Source: Trichormus variabilis 0441 (GTDB lineage Bacteria; Cyanobacteriota; Cyanobacteriia; Cyanobacteriales; Nostocaceae). Taken from it: DNA of 64,000 bases. Location of the stretch: contig NZ_CP047242.1 in assembly GCF_009856605.1 (NCBI RefSeq), forward strand, positions 4,594,001 through 4,658,000. Direction: 5' to 3'. Made by a program: the position numbers and the translations under genes. Positions 28,358 to 38,309 of this stretch are shown piece by piece (position 1 is the stretch's first letter; the number at the start of each line of letters is the position of its first letter). The notes below the pieces were generated by a model that was not told the DNA's origin, made no database searches, and saw only the letters and a list, made by a program, of their open reading frames with translations.

Positions 28358-29075
28358 AAACAAAGTTTTTGTAAATGTGAGGCTCCATTTATGTGTTCAG
28401 AGATATTGCCATCAGCAATTGACTGATTTGACCCCACATTCTGATCTTCGCAAAAATCTAGCAATATGGGGATACATATCTCGGTATATTTTTTGTCAAG
28501 ATGGTGAGTCAGCAATCTGATCAATTTCACCACAATGTCAATGAAGGATGTCAACAAAGATGGATGGTTCTTGGGAAGGTATGATTCAATGTTGCTCAAT
28601 CTTTGTTGTCTTTGCTTGATCAATAGATACGCTCTTGAAGCAAAGTTATTTGCTATCACAGCTTTTGCAAATTCCCATTTAAAATGGATGTTGTGATTTT
28701 GTAAAATTTATGTCTTGTTTATCGATTCTACTGATCATATTTTTTACTGAATCGCCAGTGTCTTTTGTCAGTTGCTAGCTGTTTGAGTTTCGGCGAGGTT
28801 CAGGCATTTGATGGGGTCGTGATTTTAAAACATTTTTATCTCCAGGAACACCCTGCGCGAAAGCCTTTAACTACCGACAAAATTTCTATTCCCTTGTGGG
28901 TAGATATCCTTAAGGTTCTTTAGTTTATCTTGATATAAGCTTGGTTTTGATACCATATTCCAGTGTATCCTTTACTCGGCAGATATTTGTGCTTTGATGG
29001 TCGGTTTATCAATAAACAATTTTAGAATTATTTATATTTTCAACTAAAAAGGGTAACAAGTAAGCTATTTTGCTC
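28358..29075. other. Gene-free region upstream of the DHH gene
   Basis: About 720 bases. A 103-codon frame (28348-28659, minus) overlaps the DHH start and has no family-like sequence. A 50-60 codon open stretch on the plus strand ending near 28921 has no ATG start. Neither is supported as a gene. Confidence 0.4.
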
Positions 29076-29131
29076 TTAAGTTGCACAATCCATCGTGAGG
29101 AATATTGACTGTTGACCGTTCACAGTCAACA
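29076..29131. repeat. Dispersed repeat: conserved 23-mer plus hairpin, copy 1
   Basis: A 23-base block (TTAAGTTGCACAATCC... 29076-29098) is identical to one at 53601-53623. In both places it is followed within a few bases by a TGTTGAC/GTCAACA-type inverted repeat (here 29110-29131). It abuts MITE copy 2. Confidence 0.7.
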
Positions 29132-29133
29132 GG

Positions 29134-29231
29134 TATAGCTGTCGCCAGTAGTGTTAGGACATCAATAGATGATACAACCTAGACACAAAAAGACTTTTCA
29201 CCCAGTCCCCAGTCCCTAGTCCCCAGCTATA
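29134..29231 (+). mobile_element. MITE-like element, copy 2
   Basis: A 98-base element bounded by TATAGCT and AGCTATA and nearly identical to copy 1 (about three mismatches in 98). It is in the gap downstream of murJ. Confidence 0.8.
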
Positions 29232-29254
29232 TAACTAACAACTTGGGCTAATTA

Positions 29255-29281
29255 AGAAAAATCCCCGGTGGGTAGCCGGGG
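29255..29281 (-). terminator. murJ terminator
   Basis: On the minus strand, CCCCGG and CCGGGG (29276-29281 with 29263-29268) form a stem with a 7-base loop, followed by ATTTTTCTT. It is about 115 bases after the murJ stop. Confidence 0.75.
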
Positions 29282-29395
29282 GTGTTGATAATTAATTACT
29301 CTGGCGTGGATGACATTGAATTTAATGACAATAGCAATTTGTAGAACGTTAAACTAGCCAAACTGCCGATCGCTCAACTTCAAATCAGAGAAAAT

Positions 29396-31000
29396 CTATT
29401 TTTTCAAGAAGCGTTGACGCATACGCACTACAAAGCTGTTAACTTCTGGTATTTTCATGAGTGAGGCGATCGCTGCAAACACGGCAATTCCCACAAAGCC
29501 AGATATACACAGCTGTAAAATTTGAATTAATAAACCCTCTTTCCCTAACAATTGCTGAGAAGCTGCAAGGGTGGCAAAACTAGCAATCCCAGCTACCACA
29601 CTACCCCCAGCCAAACCGAGGATTGGCAAGCCCCACTCCCGCCAAGGTAAGCCATTAAGACGGCGATCGAGTAAAAATAACAGCATCAACATGGAGCTGC
29701 AATTGACACTTACTGTAGCTAACACCAATCCAGGAGCGCCAAAAGGTTTAACGAAAAACCAATCTAATACAACGTTGAGAAAGATGTTAAAAATGCTGAT
29801 CCGAAAAGGTGTCTGTCCATCTCCCAAGGCGTAAAATACCCTGACCAAAACATCCCGCCCCAAATAAACAAACATCCCAATACCGTAAGCAACCAATAGG
29901 GATGAAACTAGCTGTGTAGCTTCTTGTTTAAATGCGCCACGTTCATAAACTACCTGCACAATTGGCACAGACAAAGATATCAGCAATGCCCCTAAAGGAA
30001 GCATGGTGACAGCAGTCAATAATAATCCTTGACGAATACGTAATTTCAGGTCTGGCCAGTTTTCTGGTTCTGCTAGTTTGGCGAAGATCGGTAATAAAGG
30101 CAACAATATAATATTAGAAATAATCCCTAACGGTGTTTGTACTAAAAGATTGGCATAGTTAAAACCAGCCGCCGCACCGGGAATTGGGCTAGCAAAATAG
30201 AGGTCAGTAGCCACGTTAATTGGCATCATCCCGGAAGAAACAGTTGCCGGAGTCATGATTTTAATGACTTCCTGAACTCCTGGGGATTTAAAATCAAACC
30301 GTAGCCTTAAACTACCTAGTCCTAATCGCCACTGTACAATTAGCTGCACTAACCATTGGAGAATTGCCCCAGCTAAGGTTCCCCAAGCCAAAACCATACC
30401 GCCAATGAAAGCGTATTCTGGCTTGATAATGTCTTTGCCTAACTGCAAAGCCATGATACCGATACCAAATACAACTGCCACACTGGATAATAGGGGGCTG
30501 ATGGAGAGTAGCCAATATTGATTAGCAGCGTTGAGAGTCCCGAAGCCAATGCCGATTAAGCCTGAGAATAAAGCCATCGGGGCCATAATTTGGATTTGTT
30601 GAATGGCGATCGCTCTAGTTTTCGCCTCCAAACCATGACCAACAAGATCCACAATATTATCTGCCAAGAAAATCTGGGCTACCGTCACTAACAACAGCAC
30701 TCCCCCCACCAAGGTAGTCACTGTTTCCACCAAGGGGGCTGCTTCTTCTCGCTTGCGCCTAGCTAAAACGCTAACAACTGCACTATGTAAGGGCCCATTT
30801 ACTCCCCCCAGCAATACCAACAAGAAACCAGGAATAATGTAGGCATAACTGTAGGCAGTTGCAGCCGCACCTACACCAAAAGCAGCTGCGATCGCCTGTT
30901 GCCTCACTAAACCAAATACTTTACTAATTAAAGTGGCTGCGGCAACAATGCCAGCAATCCCAGCGAAAGAACGAGAAGGTTTTTGTTCTTGATTAGTCAC
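29396..31000 (-). CDS. murJ: Lipid II flippase MurJ
   Basis: A 534-residue MOP-superfamily membrane protein with about 14 TM segments that flips lipid II across the plasma membrane for peptidoglycan synthesis. Conserved features include ISKVFGLVRQQAIAAAFG in TM1, GVNGPLHSAVV, PGAAAGFNYANLLVQTPLGI and YALGDGQTPF. The frame is open to a GTG at 31060, but the added 20 residues are not family-like, so GTG 31000 (VTNQEQKPSRSF) is preferred; no clear ribosome site decides. The pentapeptide gene lies just upstream on the same strand. Confidence 0.9.
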   Translation of the reverse strand: MTNQEQKPSRSFAGIAGIVAAATLISKVFGLVRQQAIAAAFGVGAAATAYSYAYIIPGFLLVLLGGVNGPLHSAVVSVLARRKREEAAPLVETVTTLVGGVLLLVTVAQIFLADNIVDLVGHGLEAKTRAIAIQQIQIMAPMALFSGLIGIGFGTLNAANQYWLLSISPLLSSVAVVFGIGIMALQLGKDIIKPEYAFIGGMVLAWGTLAGAILQWLVQLIVQWRLGLGSLRLRFDFKSPGVQEVIKIMTPATVSSGMMPINVATDLYFASPIPGAAAGFNYANLLVQTPLGIISNIILLPLLPIFAKLAEPENWPDLKLRIRQGLLLTAVTMLPLGALLISLSVPIVQVVYERGAFKQEATQLVSSLLVAYGIGMFVYLGRDVLVRVFYALGDGQTPFRISIFNIFLNVVLDWFFVKPFGAPGLVLATVSVNCSSMLMLLFLLDRRLNGLPWREWGLPILGLAGGSVVAGIASFATLAASQQLLGKEGLLIQILQLCISGFVGIAVFAAIASLMKIPEVNSFVVRMRQRFLKK

Positions 31001-31088
31001 GAATAGTACCCGACAACTCTTGCAGAGTGCATACCTGAAAAGATTAACTCGAAATCTCACACTCCGTCAGGTAAATTTTCTTAACTAA

Positions 31089-31595
31089 TTATTTACAGCC
31101 CAGACTATCGCGGGTAGCAACACCTGTAACGGGATTTACTCCATCGGCTCTTTCACACAGTAAAGAAACTTGATAGCGATCGATTATCGCATCTGTAAAA
31201 TCAGCACCAGTAATGTCAGCATCATAGAAGCGACTACGGGTTAAAGTTGCTTCTGTGAAAATGGCATTTTTTAAATTTGCATTGTCTAAAGTTACTCTAT
31301 CTACTAAAGCGCCTGTCAAATTTGCCTCTGACAAATTAGCCTTTAATAAAACACCTTTGGTGAGAATAGCATTAGTTAAATTTGCGCCTTGAAAGTTTGT
31401 TCCTCGCATTTCCGCCGCGACAAAATTGACCCCTACTAAATCAGCATTGGCAAAGTCACGGTTTTCCAGATTTGCATTGTTGTAGTTAATTGTATTTATC
31501 TGAGCAAATGCCGGATGAGTATCAATAATTACCCAAAACCAAGCCAGCATCACAATCACAATTAAACCAAACAATTTTATGAAAATCTTATTCAT
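31089..31595 (-). CDS. Secreted/lumenal pentapeptide-repeat protein
   Basis: A 168-residue protein with a signal peptide (hydrophobic 8-26, ending PAFAQ) and about 16 A(N/D)LxX pentapeptides forming a right-handed beta-helix, such as [20 protein letters not shown]. The C-terminus carries two Cys (LLCERADG and SLGCK) that may form a disulfide cap. It resembles thylakoid-lumen pentapeptide proteins; function is unknown. ATG 31595 fits the signal peptide better than an in-frame start at 31622. Confidence 0.8.
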   Translation of the reverse strand: MNKIFIKLFGLIVIVMLAWFWVIIDTHPAFAQINTINYNNANLENRDFANADLVGVNFVAAEMRGTNFQGANLTNAILTKGVLLKANLSEANLTGALVDRVTLDNANLKNAIFTEATLTRSRFYDADITGADFTDAIIDRYQVSLLCERADGVNPVTGVATRDSLGCK

Positions 31596-31768
31596 AACTT
31601 TATAAAGTATATTAATAGTCAAAAGTCAACCCTCCGGGTGACGCTCCTAACGTCGCTACCGCTACGCTAACGGCAGTTCGCAATCGACGGAAACCGCCAA
31701 GACTGCGACTGCCTCACAGTCAACAGCCACAACTAATGACTAATGACCATTGACTAATGACTAATTTA

Positions 31769-33280
31769 CTATTTCCAATCTTTCCCAATACGAATTGTTA
31801 GGTCAGATTCTAAATCCCCTGTTGATTTAGTTTCTAGCAAACCGAGTCCTAAGATTTTGCGTAAGTCAAAACCAGCTTGGCGGTTGCCTTTTTGGATAAT
31901 AATTTGGGTTTGGCGCTGAGTATCAGGCCAATCCGGTACAGTGTAAATATTTTTAAAGCCTTTCTGTTTCAAGTAAGCAATAACTTTTTCCGTTAGCTGG
32001 GGTTGATTGGAAGCATTTTGAATAGCAACTTTGAGCTGAGAAACAGGCCGAGAATCTTGTTTCAGACCAGGCACATCTACCCCAACATAATTGTTTAATA
32101 GATTTTGCTGTCCGGTCATATTCAGCCAATAGCTATTGGGGTCTTTACTAAATTTGCTGAATGTACCAGGCAACATGGTCATTTGGAAATTATCCCGCTC
32201 TAAATTCACGGCAAAATTTACCAAAGCCATCATTTCTTCTGTCTTCAAATTTGTATCAAAATATTTCCGCATTAGGCGGGTTAATTGGGGCAATCTGGGT
32301 AATACAGTCGGACTATTCAGCCTTTGTAGTATTGCTGCTACCAGTGCTTGTTGTCTCTGGACTCTAGATAAATCCCCTAATGTTTCCTCCCGGTAACGAG
32401 CAAATAGTTCTGCCTGTTCACCGTTGAGAGTTTGCCAGCCACTAACTAAACTCACCCTAGAGCGACTGCTGGGGTCTTGATATTCCATTGCAGTGGGTAC
32501 AAAAACCTCAACACCACCCAACTGATCCACTAATTGCCGTAAGCCACTAGTAGAAATACGGATATAGCGGTCAATTCTGGCATTATTTAAAGTCCGGCTG
32601 ACTACTCTGGCTGCCAATACTGGCCCGCCTTGAGCATTAGCCTCTGATACTTTGGTGAGTCCCTTTTCTGGGATCGCAATCATGGTATCCCTGGGAATTG
32701 ACAGCACCCGTGTAGTTTTACTTTCTGGGTTGAGTCTGACCATCATCATGGTATCGCTATTACCAGAGAAACTTTCTGGTGAGCCATCAACAGCGCCTTT
32801 AACTGGCTCAATTCCCATGATGAGAATATTCATAGGCTTGGATAGCTGATATTGGGAGATTTTGCTCCACAATTCCCCAGGTAAGGGAACTTTCTGCTCA
32901 TTTTGCCCAGAAACGCCCAATTCTTCGTCAGTGCGATCCAAATTGCTCCACAGAGGAGTCCATAGCGCCAAGGTGGATACTAACAGCCCAGATAGGATTA
33001 CTCCTAAAACTACTGTCAAAATCCACAATAGCCAACGAGGCATGGTCAAGCCCAAGCGCTCGTACAGTTCATTGGGTATTGCAACAACAGACTCAACCAC
33101 GTTACGGGAAATAGTGGCTGAATCTTGTTCAGTTTCTACCTCTACTTCTTGTGCTGATACTGGTTGAGATATGCCCTGGTTTTCTACCAGTTGTATTTGT
33201 GAAGACCCCACCTCTAAATTAAGATCCGGTATTTGTTGAGGTGCGACCTGATTATCCGACCATTGAACCTGTTTAATCAC
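31769..33280 (-). CDS. LytR-CpsA-Psr family cell-wall glycopolymer ligase
   Basis: A 503-residue LCP protein. It has a cytoplasmic N-terminal ~78 residues, one TM (about 80-105), an extracellular LCP catalytic domain (about 145-330) with NSDTMMMVRLNPESK and VLSIPRDTMI (the lipid-phosphate-binding Arg/Asp set), and a C-terminal LytR_C domain (about 390-480). LCP enzymes attach polyprenyl-linked polymers to peptidoglycan. GTG 33280 has GGGGAG 6 bases upstream; the longer frame to 33334 lacks a site. It is divergent from manC. Confidence 0.88.
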   Translation of the reverse strand: MIKQVQWSDNQVAPQQIPDLNLEVGSSQIQLVENQGISQPVSAQEVEVETEQDSATISRNVVESVVAIPNELYERLGLTMPRWLLWILTVVLGVILSGLLVSTLALWTPLWSNLDRTDEELGVSGQNEQKVPLPGELWSKISQYQLSKPMNILIMGIEPVKGAVDGSPESFSGNSDTMMMVRLNPESKTTRVLSIPRDTMIAIPEKGLTKVSEANAQGGPVLAARVVSRTLNNARIDRYIRISTSGLRQLVDQLGGVEVFVPTAMEYQDPSSRSRVSLVSGWQTLNGEQAELFARYREETLGDLSRVQRQQALVAAILQRLNSPTVLPRLPQLTRLMRKYFDTNLKTEEMMALVNFAVNLERDNFQMTMLPGTFSKFSKDPNSYWLNMTGQQNLLNNYVGVDVPGLKQDSRPVSQLKVAIQNASNQPQLTEKVIAYLKQKGFKNIYTVPDWPDTQRQTQIIIQKGNRQAGFDLRKILGLGLLETKSTGDLESDLTIRIGKDWK

Positions 33281-33396
33281 AATTATCTCCCCACTCAACC
33301 ACTCCCTAAAATTTATGTTAAAGCAAGCTACCAATCTTGCCAGTGTAAGACCGCACTGTACACTTGAAATGTTCTACCGTTTGTGTGTATGACAAC

Positions 33397-34461
33397 ATGA
33401 GTAGCCCATTGTTCCCAGTAATCCTGGCTGGTGGTAAAGGCGAGCGTTTTTGGCCTCTCAGCCGCCAAGACCGACCCAAACAATTTTTAAGTCTTGATGG
33501 TAGCTCCAGAAGTCTATTGCAATCAACCGCCGAACGACTGGTTAAGTTCGCAGGCGAGTGGAATGATTTATGGGTAATCACCTCTAGTCAGTTAGGACAA
33601 GGGGTGCAACAACAGCTACCCGAATTACCATCGCAAAATTTGTTGACTGAGCCGCAGGGTAGAGACACTGCTGCTGCCGTTGCTTGGGCTAGTTTGGAAA
33701 TTCAAAAGCGTTATGGTGATGACGCGATTATAGGCTTTTTTCCTTCTGATCACTGGATAGCTGATCCAGAGGCGTTTAAACGCACTTTAGATGCTGCTAG
33801 CCAATTAGCGACAAGCACAGAGGCAATTGTCACTTTGGGGATCAAGCCGACTTTCCCATCAACTGGTTACGGCTACATTGAACAAGGTGAAAAAATTGGT
33901 ACCTTTAATGAGTTGCCAGCTTATCATGTCAATCGCTTTACTGAAAAGCCTATCCGGGAAAAAGCCGAAACTTTTCTATCTACGGGACGATATAGCTGGA
34001 ATAGCGGTATGTTTGTTTTCCGAGCCGGAGTTGTTCTCAAGGAACTCTATACCTATGCGCCAGAAATCATTGAACCACTGGTAGAACATGGGGTTGATGT
34101 TTATCCCCAGTTACCTAAGAAGAGTATAGACTACGCACTTATGGAAAAGACAAATCTAGTATATGTCTTACCAGCAGAATTTGGGTGGGATGATTTAGGA
34201 GATTGGAATGCAATTGAGCGTTTACTCAAAAAACCGGATGATCCCAATGTAGAACTGGCTACTCATGTAGGTCTAGATACTCAGGGGGCGATTGTTTATG
34301 CTACTAATCCAGAGGATGTAATTGTTACTATTGGTTTAGAGGATGTAGTGATTGTGCGCGATCGCAATGTTACTCTCATAGTCAATAAGGAACGTACCCA
34401 GGAAATCAAGCAAATTATCAAAACCCTCCAAGGTGATCCCCGATTTACTGACCTGCTCTAA
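33397..34461 (+). CDS. manC: Mannose-1-phosphate guanylyltransferase
   Basis: A 354-residue nucleotidyltransferase making GDP-mannose from mannose-1-P and GTP. The signature VILAGGKGERFWPLSR, QPRGRDTAAA-like (EPQGRDTAAAVAWA), FFPSDHWI, NRFTEKP and WNSGMFVFRAG are all present. It lacks the C-terminal isomerase domain of bifunctional ManC. The start is taken as ATG 33397, next to the conserved core; a TTG at 33364 is in frame. It likely feeds exopolysaccharide or glycosylation pathways near the LCP gene. Confidence 0.93.
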   Translation: MSSPLFPVILAGGKGERFWPLSRQDRPKQFLSLDGSSRSLLQSTAERLVKFAGEWNDLWVITSSQLGQGVQQQLPELPSQNLLTEPQGRDTAAAVAWASLEIQKRYGDDAIIGFFPSDHWIADPEAFKRTLDAASQLATSTEAIVTLGIKPTFPSTGYGYIEQGEKIGTFNELPAYHVNRFTEKPIREKAETFLSTGRYSWNSGMFVFRAGVVLKELYTYAPEIIEPLVEHGVDVYPQLPKKSIDYALMEKTNLVYVLPAEFGWDDLGDWNAIERLLKKPDDPNVELATHVGLDTQGAIVYATNPEDVIVTIGLEDVVIVRDRNVTLIVNKERTQEIKQIIKTLQGDPRFTDLL

Positions 34462-34482
34462 TTATACTAAGTTGTAAAAGTT

Positions 34483-34520
34483 AAAACCCTTGGCAGAGGT
34501 TAAAATGCGGGGTTTTTATT
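34483..34520 (+). terminator. manC terminator
   Basis: AAAACCC (34483-34489) pairs with GGGTTTT (34510-34516) across a 20-base loop, ending in a T run. It begins about 20 bases after the stop codon. Confidence 0.55.
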
Positions 34521-34643
34521 ATAACTAGTTATGAAGAGGCAGGGGTGTAGGGGGCAGAGAGAGAAGAAGAAATGATACTGAAATATTCTCCCCCTCCCTG
34601 CTCCCTACCCTAATTCCCATTCCCTATTCCCAACTCCCCAACA

Positions 34644-36287
34644 ATGTTCCTCACCCAAACTGTCCCCCGTCAACGAGAAATTATTGAAGTTGTCCTCCGC
34701 AATGGCTGGGATTATATGCGGCGGTTACTTACAGGTGGCAAGGCTGATGAACCCCAATTACCGACACCTGCGGTTTTAAAAAATATTTTGGTGGACTTAG
34801 GGCCGGTTTATGTAAAACTCGGTCAATTGATGTCTACTCGTCCGGATTTACTGAATGCGGCTTACATTGAGGAACTTTCTACCCTACAGGACGAAGTACC
34901 CCCTGTTCCCTGGACAGAAATTGAAATTCTCATCCGCAAACAACTAAAACGACCTCTGGAAGAAACTTTTAGTAAGATTAATCCCGTACCTGTAGCGGCA
35001 GGATCAATTGCCCAGACTCATCGCGCTACATTAATAGATGGTAGGGAAGTGGCGCTGAAGGTGCAACGACCGGGGATCGATCTGACTATTGCCCAAGATA
35101 TTGCTTTAATTCAAGGGATTGCTGATTTGGTGGCGCGTACCGATTTTGGGCAGAACTACGAAATTAAATCAATTGCGGAAGAATTTACCAAAGCTTTAGA
35201 GGCGGAGTTGGATTTTACACGGGAAGCAGGACATACAGATTTACTGCGCCGTAATTTATCTCGTAGTCGCTGGTTTGACCCCACACAGCTAGTCGTAGCT
35301 GAGATTTATTGGTCTTTAACTACAGAAAAATTGTTGGTGATGGAATGGCTAGACGGTGTACCAATACTGTCAGCAAGTTTGAACAATAATAACGGTAAAG
35401 ACCCAGTAGCCGAACGTAAAGCAGTTACGACGCTGTTATTTCGGGCTTTCTTTCAGCAATTATATGTTGATGGCTTTTTCCATGCTGATCCTCATCCGGG
35501 AAATATCTTTTATCTCAGCGATGGGCGTGTTGCACTGTTAGATTGTGGCATGGTGGGTAGACTTGATCCCCGGACTCAGCAGATTTTAACAGAAATGCTG
35601 TTGGCGATCGTGGATTTAGATGCAGGGCGATGCGCTCAATTAACATTGCAATTGGCAGATTCCGCCCAACCAGTTATTCTGTCCCGGTTGGAAAGTGATT
35701 ATGACCGGATGTTGCGGAAATACTATAACGTTAGTTTGACTGAGATGAATTTTAGTCAAATTTTTTATGAAATTTTGCAAATTGCGAGAAATAATAAAAT
35801 TCGTTTACCCAGCAATATGGGTTTGTATGCCAAAACTATAGCGAATTTGGAAGGGGTAGCACAGACCTTTAATCCAGAGGTAAATTTATTTGATGAAATT
35901 CAACCATTAATTACAGATTTGTTTCGGCGGCAGTTATTGGGGGATAATCCAGTGCGATCGCTCCTGAGAACAGCCTTAGATTTAAAAAGTCTCTCTTTAC
36001 AATCGCCCCGACAGGTGGAACTATTATTAGACCGAGTAACATCGGAAACCTTGCGGTGGAACCTTTCCCTACATGGTTTGGATGGGGTACGGCGCACAAT
36101 GGATGATGCAGCCAATCGCTTATCCTTCAGTATATTAGTAGGTTCACTGATTATGGGAGCAGCAGTTATATCTACGAAAGCCCAGACAAGTGAATTGTCA
36201 TTTTTAAGTAGCGTTTTGTTTGCGGTAGCAAGTTTGTTGGGATTGTGGCTAATTGTGAGTATATTGCGATCGGGTCGTCTCAAATAA
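34644..36287 (+). CDS. ABC1/UbiB atypical kinase-like protein
   Basis: A 547-residue UbiB-family protein. The family KxGQ motif (VKLGQLMSTRPDLL), the Ala-rich loop AAGSIAQTHRATL, the VALKVQRPG lysine, FFHADPHPGN and the DFG-equivalent LDCGMVGRL are visible. Two TM segments end the protein (about 490-540). UbiB/ABC1K proteins influence prenylquinone metabolism and photosystem stress in cyanobacteria and plastids. It is preceded by a C-rich low-complexity stretch, and the ATG lies directly after it. Confidence 0.88.
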   Translation: MFLTQTVPRQREIIEVVLRNGWDYMRRLLTGGKADEPQLPTPAVLKNILVDLGPVYVKLGQLMSTRPDLLNAAYIEELSTLQDEVPPVPWTEIEILIRKQLKRPLEETFSKINPVPVAAGSIAQTHRATLIDGREVALKVQRPGIDLTIAQDIALIQGIADLVARTDFGQNYEIKSIAEEFTKALEAELDFTREAGHTDLLRRNLSRSRWFDPTQLVVAEIYWSLTTEKLLVMEWLDGVPILSASLNNNNGKDPVAERKAVTTLLFRAFFQQLYVDGFFHADPHPGNIFYLSDGRVALLDCGMVGRLDPRTQQILTEMLLAIVDLDAGRCAQLTLQLADSAQPVILSRLESDYDRMLRKYYNVSLTEMNFSQIFYEILQIARNNKIRLPSNMGLYAKTIANLEGVAQTFNPEVNLFDEIQPLITDLFRRQLLGDNPVRSLLRTALDLKSLSLQSPRQVELLLDRVTSETLRWNLSLHGLDGVRRTMDDAANRLSFSILVGSLIMGAAVISTKAQTSELSFLSSVLFAVASLLGLWLIVSILRSGRLK

Positions 36288-36295
36288 TTTTTTTT

Positions 36296-36339
36296 AACGC
36301 AGAGGGGTGCGGAGGTTAACGCTGAGGGGCGCAGAATGT
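36296..36339 (+). repeat. Two imperfect 22-base tandem units
   Basis: AACGCAGAGGGGTGCGGAGG-type units follow each other at 36296-36317 and 36318-36339, preceded by a T run. This matches a common Nostoc intergenic repeat type. It may help end the UbiB-like transcript. Confidence 0.6.
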
Positions 36340-36412
36340 AGCGAAATAATTTCATTTAGGGTGAAAAACATTTAGTATTATTGTTTGCTGCCTCCTAGAT
36401 TCTTAGAGGTAT

Positions 36413-37393
36413 ATGTCAATTATTACTGTTGAAAATCTAAGTAAATCCTATCCAGTAGCGGTGAAAGAACCAGGAATTGGCGGTACAATCACTCACCTTT
36501 TCCGCCGCACCTACCGTTCAATACAAGCTGTTCAGGATGTTTCTTTTGAAATTGCACCTGGTGAAGTAGTGGGGTTTTTAGGGCCGAATGGTGCTGGTAA
36601 AACTACCACGCTGAAAATGCTGACAGGGTTGATACATCCTTCTCATGGTGTTGTCAGGGTGGCTGGCCATGTTCCTTTTCTGCGCCAAGAAGCATTTTTA
36701 CAAAAAATCACTCTGGTAATGGGACAAAAGCAACAACTTCTCTGGGATTTACCAGCACTGGATTCTTTGAGAATTAATGCTGCTGTCTATGACATCTCGG
36801 ACAAGGAATTTCAGCGTCGGGTAGGGGAATTAACAGAGATGCTGTCCTTGGAAGGTAAGCTGACTCAACCAGTGCGGAAACTTTCTTTGGGTGAACGCAT
36901 GAAAGCTGAACTTTTGGCAGCGCTGTTACACCGTCCTCATGTATTGTTTTTGGATGAGCCAACATTGGGTTTAGATGTCAACGCTCAAGTTGCGGTACGT
37001 GATTTTTTACGCGAGTACAATCAACGTTATCAAGCTACAGTGTTGTTAACTAGTCATTACATGGCTGATATCACAGCTTTGTGTGAACGGGTGCTGTTGA
37101 TTCATCAAGGAAAGCTCATGTATGACGGTAGCTTAGATGGACTACTAGAAAGTTTTGCTCCTTACCGAGAAGTTCGTGTAGAGTTAGCCCAACCTTTACC
37201 TTTAGAAACACTCAAATCTTATGGTGATGTGCAACTTTTAGAAGGGCGTGCGGTATGCTTTATAGTGCAGCAAGAGGTACTGACGCGCACAGTATCGAAA
37301 ATATTAACAGAGTTAGAAGTTATAGATTTAACAGTAACGGAGCCACCTGTTGAGGAAGTGATAGGGCGAGTTTTCCAGGCAGGAGTTGTTTAA
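36413..37393 (+). CDS. ABC-2 type exporter ATP-binding protein
   Basis: A 326-residue ATPase of the NatA/CcmA-like ABC-2 group. Walker A is GPNGAGKTTTLK, the signature region is LSLGERMKAEL and Walker B is VLFLDEPTLGLD. The C-terminal ~90 residues form the extra domain of ABC-2 exporters. A permease follows 17 bases downstream, so the two are an operon. The substrate is unknown. Confidence 0.9.
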   Translation: MSIITVENLSKSYPVAVKEPGIGGTITHLFRRTYRSIQAVQDVSFEIAPGEVVGFLGPNGAGKTTTLKMLTGLIHPSHGVVRVAGHVPFLRQEAFLQKITLVMGQKQQLLWDLPALDSLRINAAVYDISDKEFQRRVGELTEMLSLEGKLTQPVRKLSLGERMKAELLAALLHRPHVLFLDEPTLGLDVNAQVAVRDFLREYNQRYQATVLLTSHYMADITALCERVLLIHQGKLMYDGSLDGLLESFAPYREVRVELAQPLPLETLKSYGDVQLLEGRAVCFIVQQEVLTRTVSKILTELEVIDLTVTEPPVEEVIGRVFQAGVV

Positions 37394-37410
37394 TCAAAAT
37401 TTAAAATCTC

Positions 37411-38199
37411 ATGAAAAAGACTATTAGAAAAGCATGGACTTTGCTGACAGTTTACTACGCCTATATGGTTGAGTATCGAGCAGAACTAATCCTATGGGTC
37501 TTGTCTGGTTCTTTGCCAATTATTTTGATGGGTGCTTGGATAAAGGCGGCGCAAGGTGGTAGCTTTGGTTTATCGCCCGTGGATTTTGCCCGTTACTTTC
37601 TCACAGTTTTTATTGTGAGACAAATATCCGTTGTTTGGGTAATTTGGGAGTTTGAAAAAGAAGTAGTAGAAGGTAAATTATCACCTAAATTATTACAGCC
37701 ATTAGATCCAGTATGGCATCACGTTGCATCCCATCTTTCAGAAAGGGTTGCTCGCATACCTTTTGCAATATTATTAATAGGGTTATTTTTTATTCTTTAT
37801 CCCCAGGCGTTGTGGTTTCCAACCGTTAGTCAATTATTGTTATTTACAGTAGCTGTATCATTGGCTTTTGTACTGCGGTTTGTAATTCAATACACATTTG
37901 CTATGTTCGCCTTTTGGACGGAAAGGGCTAACGCTATAGAAAATTTTTGGTTTTTATTTTATTTATTTTTATCTGGATTAATTGCACCTTTAGATGTGTT
38001 TCCTCCCCAAATAAAAGCGATAGTTTTATTTACACCCTTTCCCTACTTGATTGATTTTCCCGCCAGTTTGTTGGTAGGGCTACCTGTAGATGTAGTACAG
38101 GGATTTTTGTCACTACTGGCTTGGATATTCATGTTTTGGGTGGTAAATCGTTTGCTGTGGCGTGCAGGATTGAAAAAATATTCAGGAATGGGAGCTTAA
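37411..38199 (+). CDS. ABC-2 type exporter permease
   Basis: A 262-residue membrane protein with six predicted TM segments (for example 21-42, 60-80, 112-135, 143-172, 184-205, 229-250). It matches the ABC-2 permease group that is usually encoded as two different subunits next to the ATPase (COG4587/COG3694). Only one permease is present here. Its partner may be elsewhere or it may act as a homodimer. Confidence 0.85.
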   Translation: MKKTIRKAWTLLTVYYAYMVEYRAELILWVLSGSLPIILMGAWIKAAQGGSFGLSPVDFARYFLTVFIVRQISVVWVIWEFEKEVVEGKLSPKLLQPLDPVWHHVASHLSERVARIPFAILLIGLFFILYPQALWFPTVSQLLLFTVAVSLAFVLRFVIQYTFAMFAFWTERANAIENFWFLFYLFLSGLIAPLDVFPPQIKAIVLFTPFPYLIDFPASLLVGLPVDVVQGFLSLLAWIFMFWVVNRLLWRAGLKKYSGMGA

Positions 38200-38309
38200 A
38201 TTTACTAGTTCGTTGCCTATTTTATGAGTGATATTAATTAAAACGTGGAAGAAATATCTAATTTTTTAGTCTTTGATTAATAGAGGCGATCGCCTAAACT
38301 TAAACTACA

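Noticed and set aside
28348..28659. 103-codon minus-strand frame upstream of the DHH gene
   Set aside because: It overlaps the DHH start, has no ribosome site or recognised sequence, and looks like a chance frame in a repeat-containing gap.
28733..28921. Open stretch of about 60 codons on the plus strand
   Set aside because: There is no ATG or GTG at a sensible place and no recognised family; chance openness cannot be excluded.
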